From assembly GCF_003369795.1 (NCBI RefSeq), contig NZ_CP026730.1:1-64000 (forward strand): a stretch of DNA of 64,000 bases, written 5' to 3'. The translations under genes and the position numbers were made by a program. Under the pieces are notes generated by a model that searched no databases, was not told where the DNA came from, and saw nothing but the letters and a program-made list of their open reading frames with translations. Position 1 is the first letter of the stretch, and every line of letters starts with the position of its first letter. Of the stretch, positions 1 to 6,290 are shown in pieces. The stretch is from Streptomyces sp. CB09001. Lineage in GTDB: Bacteria; Actinomycetota; Actinomycetes; Streptomycetales; Streptomycetaceae.

Positions 1-722
1 GGACTCGGTCACCGACATGAGCGACGGCAGGTCCTCCGGCACGGTCAGACCGAGCAGCGTCTCGACCTTGCCGTCGAACTCCCGGGGGCGAGTCCGAACA
101 GCCGCAGGATGCCGTCGCCGACCTCCGCCCGGCCGGTGTCCATCGCCAGGGTGAAGGCGTCCGGCTGGAGGTCACCGGACCCGGCGCGCTCGGCGCTCCC
201 GGCCGGGGCGGGGCAGGTCATCGCCTCGGCGATCACCTCCAGGCACGCACGGTCGTCGGCGTCGAAGCCGTCGGGGCGTTCGGTCAGGGCGAGGAGGCAG
301 CCGCCGCCGTCCCCGCGCACGGGCAGGACGGCGAGCGAGAAGCCGCTCGACGGCACGTGCCGTGACTCCGCCGATCCGGCGAACTCCTCCGGTCCGATCC
401 ACACCGCCTCGCCGGCGCGGTGGGCGTCGGCGACCGGGGAGCCGCCGGACGCGGGATAGCTGTCGCGTACGCCGTACAGGGTGCGGGGCACTCCGGCCGA
501 CTCGACCAGGCAGAGCAGGTCGCGGTCGTCGCCCGGCGAGTAGAGCCCGGCGAAGGAGGCGCCCGCGAAGACCAGCGCCTGCTCGAGGATCCCGCGCAGC
601 CGCTGCTGCGGCACCGGCCCGGCCACGATCGCGTTCAGGGCGCCCTCGGCACGCAGCGTCCTCGGTCCGCGTTCCGCAGCGTCCTCTCCGACCACGTCGC
701 CATTACAGCGCTTATGGGACAT
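1..722 (-). pseudogene. GAF/PAS-domain signalling protein, N-terminal part, frameshifted
   Basis: This leftward gene runs off the left window edge. The ATG at 720-722 is preceded by AGGGG eight bases upstream. Residues about 20-175 form a GAF-like sensor domain (GAF and PAS are sensory modules). The following stretch (AEVGDGILRLFGL) looks like the start of a PAS domain, as in Streptomyces SpoIIE-type PP2C phosphatases. The reading frame stops at 45-47. In another frame the expected continuation is plain (EFDGKVETLLGLTVPEDLPS). One missing base near position 85, restoring LAPGEFDG, would join the two frames. The gene is therefore either broken by a 1-nt deletion or carries a sequencing error. 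The catalytic domain, if present, lies outside the window. Confidence 0.7.
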
Positions 723-1060
723 CTGCGCAGCCCCTACGGACCGGGGACCGGAGATCGGGAGCACTCCGGGCTCGCGGACCGGCGCTTCGCACCCCGCGCC
801 GCTGCGCGAGGGACATGAACCGGTGCGCCGGGCGACACGGCCGGGGCAGACCTGCCGAGCCGTCCCTGGCCCGCGCCGGCGTCGCACGGTCTCGCGCGGG
901 CCACGGACACCTGCCACCGGCTGCCGGCTGCGGAGCCTGCACGTCCACCGGACGCCCGGACCGGACCCGGGCCGCCGCCCGGCCCCGTCGAAGGGTCCGG
1001 CCGCGGTCCGGGGCGGGAGAACGTGGCGTCAGCCCCTCAGCCCCTCCGCCCCTCAGCCCC
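723..1060. other. Non-coding stretch between two leftward genes
   Basis: This stretch holds the promoter side of the GAF/PAS gene and the 3' flank of the protease gene. It is very GC-rich, with several short GGACC/GGTCC inverted repeats that could serve as a terminator. An octamer tandem array starts at 1030. Open frames here have no recognisable protein signature. Confidence 0.5.
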
Positions 1061-1077
1061 TCAGCCCGTCAGCCCCG
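1030..1077. repeat. Octamer tandem repeat across the protease stop codon
   Basis: Six copies of an 8-bp unit close to CAGCCCCT run without a gap. Copies 1, 2 and 4 are identical; the others differ by one or two bases. The stop codon of the streptogrisin gene (1061-1063, minus strand) lies inside the array, so a change in copy number could alter the 3' end of that gene. Confidence 0.85.
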
Positions 1078-2323
1078 AATCGTCTCCACCGCCGACAGCC
1101 GCACCGTCACTCGCGTCACCCGCACCGCCGTCACCCGTGTCTCCGGCACCCACGTCGCCCGCGTCCCCCGCACCGGCACCGCCGGCACCCGCGCCGCCGT
1201 CCTCGCCCCCGAGGGTGGCGCCGACCGCCTCCAGTGCGGTGGTGACCGGCTGGAAGAAGGTCTCGCCACCGGCCGTGCAGTCACCGCTGCCGCCGGAGGT
1301 CAGGCCGATCGCCAGGCCGTCGCGCGTGAACAGGGAGCCGCCGCTGTCGCCGGGCTCGGCGCAGACGTCGGTCTGTATGAGGCCGGTGACCGTGCCCTCG
1401 GGGTAGTTGACGGTGGCGTCCAGGCCGAGCACCTGCCCGTCGGCCAGTCCGGTCGTGCTGCCCATGCGGAAGACCTCCTGACCGACCGTCGCCTCGGCGG
1501 CCCCGCTGATCGGCAGGGTCTGGTCGCCGAGGTTGACCTCGCTCGGTGCCTCGGTCGCCGGGTCGTCGTACCTGACGAGTGCGAAGTCGCCCTCGCCGGG
1601 GAAGACCGCCTGGTCGACGGTGGCGACCGGCTGGCCGCCCTGCGCGTCGGACCACTGGTCGGCCGCGACCCCGCAGTGACCGGCCGTCAGGAAGGCGGGC
1701 GAGCCGTCGCCCGCGGTGACGTTGAAGCCTAGGGAGCAGCGCGCTCCGCCGCCGAAGATCGCGTCGCCGCCCGACGCGAAGGTCTTGAAGGTGCCGGCGG
1801 ACTTCCTGACCGTCGCCATGCCGGAGCCGAGGCCGTCGACGGTGGACTCCAGCCGGTCCCACCGGTCGCCGGTGACGGTGCTGTCGGCGGTCACCAGGAT
1901 CTTGTTGGTGCGCGGGTCGATCGCCCACGAGGTCCCGGGGATGCTCGCCTCGGCCTTCAGGGTCTGCGCGCCGCTCCGCAGCTCGCCCATGCTGTTGTCG
2001 ACCTCGCGGACCTCCGCGCCCGCCTTCTCGGCCTGCACGACCACCTGGTCGTCGTCGCCGGGGACGACGTTGACGACGAGCTGCCGCGCGCCGGAGTCGT
2101 AGTAGGAGCCGGCGAAGGTGTCGCCGAGCAGGCCGGCGAGCCGTGAGGCGAGATCCGAGGCGTCCGCCGCCTTGAGGGTCCTGGGTGCCGCGGCGGCATC
2201 GTCGGAGGAGCCGCCGTCCTGCGAGGCGTTGGCGTTCGGCAGCAGGATCGCGGCCGCGCCGAGCGCCACCACACCGCCCGCCGCCATCGCGGCCCTGCGC
2301 TTCGGGATTCGCTTGTGACTCAA
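1061..2323 (-). CDS. salO: Streptogrisin-type secreted serine protease (S1E family)
   Basis: This is a secreted chymotrypsin-fold protease made as a pre-pro-enzyme. A TTG start at 2323 is supported by AGGAGG nine bases upstream and by the basic n-region MSHKRIPKRR typical of the family. A signal peptide (about 1-34) is followed by an alpha-lytic-protease-type propeptide (about 85-180). The mature enzyme probably begins near 186. The catalytic triad is His216 (TAGHC), Asp246 (GDFALV) and Ser327 (GDSGGS); probable disulfides are Cys196-217 and Cys321-349. The last ~48 residues are a Gly/Asp/Ala-rich tail of unknown role, absent from short streptogrisins. The symbol rests on recalled synteny with SalO (SCO0752). 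It is divergent from the peptide-export cluster, and its SSI-type inhibitor is encoded 10 kb away. Confidence 0.9.
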   Translation of the reverse strand: MSHKRIPKRRAAMAAGGVVALGAAAILLPNANASQDGGSSDDAAAAPRTLKAADASDLASRLAGLLGDTFAGSYYDSGARQLVVNVVPGDDDQVVVQAEKAGAEVREVDNSMGELRSGAQTLKAEASIPGTSWAIDPRTNKILVTADSTVTGDRWDRLESTVDGLGSGMATVRKSAGTFKTFASGGDAIFGGGARCSLGFNVTAGDGSPAFLTAGHCGVAADQWSDAQGGQPVATVDQAVFPGEGDFALVRYDDPATEAPSEVNLGDQTLPISGAAEATVGQEVFRMGSTTGLADGQVLGLDATVNYPEGTVTGLIQTDVCAEPGDSGGSLFTRDGLAIGLTSGGSGDCTAGGETFFQPVTTALEAVGATLGGEDGGAGAGGAGAGDAGDVGAGDTGDGGAGDASDGAAVGGGDDSGLTG

Positions 2324-2928
2324 CCTACTCGACCTCCTGGGACCGGGGTTGCTACCCGACGGTCCGGCAGCTGTTGGGGGGCGCCTGGACGGCTGTTGGT
2401 ACGCACGGGCCGCGCGGGGTGTTCAGACGGACCGTCAGCTCGCACCGGGCGCACGCCGATCAGCGCGCCGCACGAGCACCCTGCGCGTCCACTCGGCGAC
2501 GCACCGTTGCGATCACGGAGCGGAATGCCTGCTTCAGTGAATCTGCACATCGAATGCCCAACCCGGTCACTCCCGTTGGAGCATCTGCACAAGCCCGCGG
2601 CGGCCCGTACGCCTTTGGGGCCGGAGTGCCCCAATCCTCTCCGCAGGGGCAAGGGGTCGCACGAGCCGATCTCGCGCACGGTGTGAAGAAGTGGCCGCGA
2701 AGGCGTGCGCGCCCCTGCACGCTTGGGCGCGCATGCCTCGCAAGTGTGCTGGTGAGAGGGGTGTTTGATTGGAAGCCCGGACCGGCCGCGTGCTTTGATC
2801 CATCGCACCGCGGGGGCCGCGGAGGGCTCCGGAAAGGGGCGCCCGGCGCCTGCGGTCGCGGCCGTCATCTGTCCCCAGAGGGGGCCGCTCCCCCCTTGTG
2901 AAATGGCTATACGAAGGGAAGTTCCATC
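2324..2928. other. 605-bp divergent intergenic region, no gene
   Basis: This region carries the divergent promoters of the protease (left) and the double-glycine peptide (right). The last 50 bases, including GAAGGGA before the peptide ATG, are less GC-rich than the surroundings. A short palindromic GGCGCC-rich segment lies near 2838-2852. Open frames across it lack protein features. The length is unusual for this window and fits complex regulation of the peptide gene. Confidence 0.5.
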
Positions 2929-3144
2929 ATGAACTCCACCCCCCGGGTTGAGACCGTCGAGATCTCCGACGCCGACCTCGACAACGTCTCCGGCGGCCTG
3001 AACGTGAACGCCGTCGGCACCGTCACCGGCCTGGTGGACGGCATCGCCCCGGTCTCCGGCCTGCTCAACACGGCCGTCGGCACCGTCGAGGGTGTCACCG
3101 GCCTGAACACGGCCCCGGTCACGGGCCTGGTCGCCGGTCTCTGA
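2929..3144 (+). CDS. Double-glycine leader precursor peptide (bacteriocin-like)
   Basis: This 71-residue peptide has an acidic leader, ISDADLDNVSGG, ending in Gly22-Gly23, the kind of site cut by C39 peptidases during ABC export. The predicted 48-residue core has no Cys, Lys or Arg and only two charges (Asp37, Glu54). It is built almost wholly of Gly, Val, Thr, Leu, Ala and Asn. It contains two related units of ~21-23 residues starting AVGTVTG and AVGTVEG, each followed by APVSGLL or APVTGLV. GAAGGGA precedes the ATG, and a strong hairpin terminator follows the stop. Downstream are an adaptor and two ABC exporters, so it is almost certainly their substrate. No lanthionine, radical-SAM or other modifying enzyme is adjacent. 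It may be a bacteriocin, signal or self-assembling surface peptide; the activity is unknown. Confidence 0.85.
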   Translation: MNSTPRVETVEISDADLDNVSGGLNVNAVGTVTGLVDGIAPVSGLLNTAVGTVEGVTGLNTAPVTGLVAGL

Positions 3145-3163
3145 CCGCGCCCTTGCGTCGCTG

Positions 3164-3195
3164 AGTCCCGGAGCCGTCCAGGCTCCGGGACTTTT
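3164..3195 (+). terminator. Intrinsic terminator after the precursor peptide
   Basis: A perfect 12-bp stem (3164-3175 with 3181-3192) around a 5-nt loop is followed by a short T run. It sits 20 bp after the peptide stop and before the adaptor gene. It should make abundant precursor mRNA with partial read-through into the exporter genes. Confidence 0.85.
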
Positions 3196-3263
3196 CGGCT
3201 GTTCTCCCTCTTCGGCCGTGCTCGTCCTCCGGCCGTTCTCACCGAGCCCTGGATACGTCAGCC

Positions 3264-4070
3264 GTGCAGTTCCGCCAACAGGCCCTCGCAAAACTCCAGT
3301 CACCGGAGGAGCTCGATCTCCCGGTGCGCTTCGCCCGTCCCCAGGGCTGGCTGGTGCTGTCCGTGACGGTGATCGCCATGGCCGCCGCGTCCGTGTGGGC
3401 GGTGGGTGGCTCGGTGACCTCGACCGTGTCCGCGCCCGCCATCCTCACCCACGGCCAGGGCAGTTACCTTCTGCAGAGCCCCGTCTCCGGGCAGGTCACC
3501 GCGGTCCTCGCCCGTCCTGGTCAGCGGCTGGCCGCCGACGCCCCGGTGCTGAAGGTCCGCACCGCGAAGGGCGAGACGGTGGTCCGCGCGGTGGACGCCG
3601 GCCGGGTCAGCGCGCTCGCGGCCACCGTCGGGCAGATCATCGGCACTGGCGCGAACGTCGCGTCCGTCGAGAAGGTCGCCCACGCCGACGATCCCCTCTA
3701 CGCCACCGTCTACGTCCCCGCCGAGAAGGCCGCCGCCATCCCCGCGCACGCCTCCGTCGACCTGACCGTCCAGTCGGTGCCGACGCAGCAGTACGGCGTC
3801 CTGCACGGCGAGGTGAAGGCCGTCGACCGCTCGGCCCAGTCGGCGCAGACGATCACCGCGTTCCTCGGGGACAGCCAGCTCGGCGAGCAGTTCACCGAGG
3901 ACGGCAGGCCGGTGGCCGTGACGGTGCGGCTGGCCTCCTCGAAGTCCACGAAGAGCGGCTACGAGTGGTCCTCGGCGGACGGACCGCCGTTCGAGCTGAC
4001 CTCCATGACCCTGGCCTCGGGCTCGATCCGTTTGGCCGACCAGCGTCCCGTCGATTGGCTGCTGCCGTGA
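3264..4070 (+). CDS. HlyD-like membrane-fusion/adaptor protein of peptide exporter
   Basis: This 268-residue protein starts at GTG 3264. It has one N-terminal membrane segment (about 28-50) and then an extracytoplasmic part. That part contains the lipoyl/biotinyl-like barrel sandwich of HlyD proteins (about 65-125, SPVSGQVTAVLARPGQ then DAGRVSALAATVGQ). A beta-rich C-terminal part follows. It matches the secretion-protein component of NHLM-type bacteriocin systems. Its stop overlaps the GTG of the C39 exporter (GTGA at 4067-4070), so translation is coupled. In a one-membrane organism it probably bridges the exporter to the wall side. No strong ribosome site is visible. Confidence 0.8.
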   Translation: MQFRQQALAKLQSPEELDLPVRFARPQGWLVLSVTVIAMAAASVWAVGGSVTSTVSAPAILTHGQGSYLLQSPVSGQVTAVLARPGQRLAADAPVLKVRTAKGETVVRAVDAGRVSALAATVGQIIGTGANVASVEKVAHADDPLYATVYVPAEKAAAIPAHASVDLTVQSVPTQQYGVLHGEVKAVDRSAQSAQTITAFLGDSQLGEQFTEDGRPVAVTVRLASSKSTKSGYEWSSADGPPFELTSMTLASGSIRLADQRPVDWLLP

Positions 4071-6289
4071 GCACCGCACAGGAGACCCGGGGCAGACGCC
4101 GCGCCGCCCCGCCGAGGCGCAGCGTGCCGAAGAGCCGCGCGAAGACCGTCCGCACGCCCACCGTGCTCCAGATGGAGGCCGTGGAGTGCGGCGCGGCCTC
4201 CCTCGCGATGGTGCTGGGGCACTACGGCCGCCATGTCCCGCTGGAGGAGCTGCGGATCGCCTGCGGAGTCTCCCGCGACGGGTCCCGGGCGAGCAATCTG
4301 CTGAAGGCGGCGCGCAGTTACGGGTTCACCGCCAAGGGCATGCAGATGGACCTGGCCGCCCTCGCCGAGGTTTCGGCACCGGCCATCCTCTTCTGGGAGT
4401 TCAACCACTACGTCGTCTACGACGGCATGGGCCGCCGGTTCGGGCGGCGCGGGGTGTTCATCAACGACCCGGGCAAGGGCCGCCGTTTCGTGTCCCTGGA
4501 GGACTTCGACGGCAGCTTCACCGGTGTCGTGCTGACCATGGAGCCCGGCGAGGACTTCACCCGGGGCGGCCGCAAGCCCGGTGTGCTCGGCGCGATGCCC
4601 GCCCGGCTGCGCGGAACCGCCGGCACGCTGCCCGCCGCCGTGCTGGCGAGCCTGCTCCTCGTGGCGGTCGGCGCCGCGGTACCCGCGCTCAGCCGCACCT
4701 ATATCGACATGTTCCTCATCGGGGGGCAGACCTCGCTGCTCGGCGTGCTGTTCGCGTCGATGGGGGCCTGCGTCCTGCTCACGGTGGTGCTGACCTGGCT
4801 CCAGCAGGCCAACCTGCTGCACGGCCGCATCATCTCCTCCACCCTCTCCAGCGCCCGCTTCCTGCGGCACCTGCTGCGGCTGCCGGTGACCTTCTTCTCC
4901 CAGCGCAGCCCCGCCGACCTGGTGCAGCGCCTCCAGTCCAACGACGCCGTCGCCGAGACGCTGGCCCGCGACCTCGCCGCGGCGGGCGTGGACGCGATCG
5001 TGGTCGTCCTGTACGCCGTGCTGCTGTACACGTACGACCCGCAGCTCACCTTCGTCGGCGTCGGTGTGGCACTGCTCAACATCCTCGCGATGCGGGTCGT
5101 GATCCGTTTGCGCGCGACCCGTACGGCCAAGCTGCGGGCGGACACGGCGCGGCTGACCAACACCGCGTACACGGGTCTCCAGCTGATCGAGACGATGAAG
5201 GCGACCGGCGGCGAGGACGGCTACTTCCGCAAGTGGGCCGGACAGCACGCCACCACGCTGGAGGAGCAGCAGCGGCTCGGGGTGCCGAGCGCCTGGCTGG
5301 GTGTGGTCGCGCCGACGCTCGCGACGCTGAACAGCGGGCTGATCCTGTGGATCGGCGGCATGCGCGCGGTCGAGGGGCACATCTCGGTCGGGCTGCTGGT
5401 CGCCTTCCAGGCGCTGGTGGTCCGCTTCACGGCGCCGCTGACCCGGCTGAACGGTGTCGCGGGCCGCATCCAGGACTTCGCGGCCGACGTGGCCCGGCTG
5501 AAGGACGTGGAGAACTTCCGGGCGGATCCGCTCTACGACCGCCCCGGTGGCGGCGAGTCCACCCGCCGGCTGCGCGGGCACGTGGAGCTGCAGAACGTCT
5601 CCTTCGGCTACAACCCGCTCGACAAGCCGCTGCTGACCGGTTTCGACCTGACCGTGGGGCCGGGGCAGCAGGTGGCCCTGGTCGGCGGTTCGGGCAGCGG
5701 CAAGTCGACGGTGTCGCGGCTGATCTCGGGCCTGTACGCGCCCTGGGACGGCGTGATCCGCATCGACGGGCAGCGGCTGGACGACATCCCGCGCGGGGCG
5801 CTGGCGTCCTCCGTCTCCTTCGTCGACCAGGACGTGTTCCTGTTCGAGGGCTCGGTGCGCGACAACGTGGCGCTGTGGGACCCGTCGATCCCCGACGACG
5901 CCGTGGTGGAGGCGCTGAAGGACGCCGCCCTGTACGACGTGGTGACGCGCAGGCCGGGCGGCCTGCACAGCCCGGTGGAGCAGGACGGCCGCAACTTCTC
6001 CGGCGGGCAGCGCCAGCGCCTGGAGATCGCGCGGGCCCTGGTGCGCCGGCCCAGCATCCTGGTCCTGGACGAGGTGACCAGCGCGCTGGACGCGGAGACC
6101 GAGCTGGTGGTGATGGACAACCTGCGCCGGCGCGGCTGCGCCTGCGTGGTGATCGCGCACCGGCTCAGCACGGTGCGGGACAGCGACGAGATCGTCGTCC
6201 TGGACCACGGCACGGTCGTGGAGCGGGGGCGGCACGAGGAGCTGCTGGCGCGCGGTGGCGCGTACGCGGCGCTGGTCAGGGAGCGGTGA
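4067..6289 (+). CDS. C39-peptidase ABC exporter (processing and export of the peptide)
   Basis: This 740-residue fused peptidase/permease/ATPase starts at GTG 4067, overlapping the previous stop. The N-terminal C39 peptidase has Cys41 (VECGAAS), His114 (EFNHYVV) and Asp134 (NDPGKG), so the triad is intact and should cut after the Gly-Gly of the precursor. Residues about 175-460 are an ABC type-1 membrane domain with ~6 segments. The C-terminal nucleotide-binding domain has Walker A GGSGSGKST, signature FSGGQRQR and Walker B ILVLDEVTSALD. It fits the NHLM peptidase/permease/ATP-binding family. It is followed one base later by the second exporter. Confidence 0.92.
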   Translation: MSTAQETRGRRRAAPPRRSVPKSRAKTVRTPTVLQMEAVECGAASLAMVLGHYGRHVPLEELRIACGVSRDGSRASNLLKAARSYGFTAKGMQMDLAALAEVSAPAILFWEFNHYVVYDGMGRRFGRRGVFINDPGKGRRFVSLEDFDGSFTGVVLTMEPGEDFTRGGRKPGVLGAMPARLRGTAGTLPAAVLASLLLVAVGAAVPALSRTYIDMFLIGGQTSLLGVLFASMGACVLLTVVLTWLQQANLLHGRIISSTLSSARFLRHLLRLPVTFFSQRSPADLVQRLQSNDAVAETLARDLAAAGVDAIVVVLYAVLLYTYDPQLTFVGVGVALLNILAMRVVIRLRATRTAKLRADTARLTNTAYTGLQLIETMKATGGEDGYFRKWAGQHATTLEEQQRLGVPSAWLGVVAPTLATLNSGLILWIGGMRAVEGHISVGLLVAFQALVVRFTAPLTRLNGVAGRIQDFAADVARLKDVENFRADPLYDRPGGGESTRRLRGHVELQNVSFGYNPLDKPLLTGFDLTVGPGQQVALVGGSGSGKSTVSRLISGLYAPWDGVIRIDGQRLDDIPRGALASSVSFVDQDVFLFEGSVRDNVALWDPSIPDDAVVEALKDAALYDVVTRRPGGLHSPVEQDGRNFSGGQRQRLEIARALVRRPSILVLDEVTSALDAETELVVMDNLRRRGCACVVIAHRLSTVRDSDEIVVLDHGTVVERGRHEELLARGGAYAALVRER

Positions 6290-6290
6290 G

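Noticed and set aside
2929..3144. Lanthipeptide precursor
   Set aside because: The core has no Cys and no LanM/LanC/LanB-like gene is nearby, so lanthionine formation is not supported.
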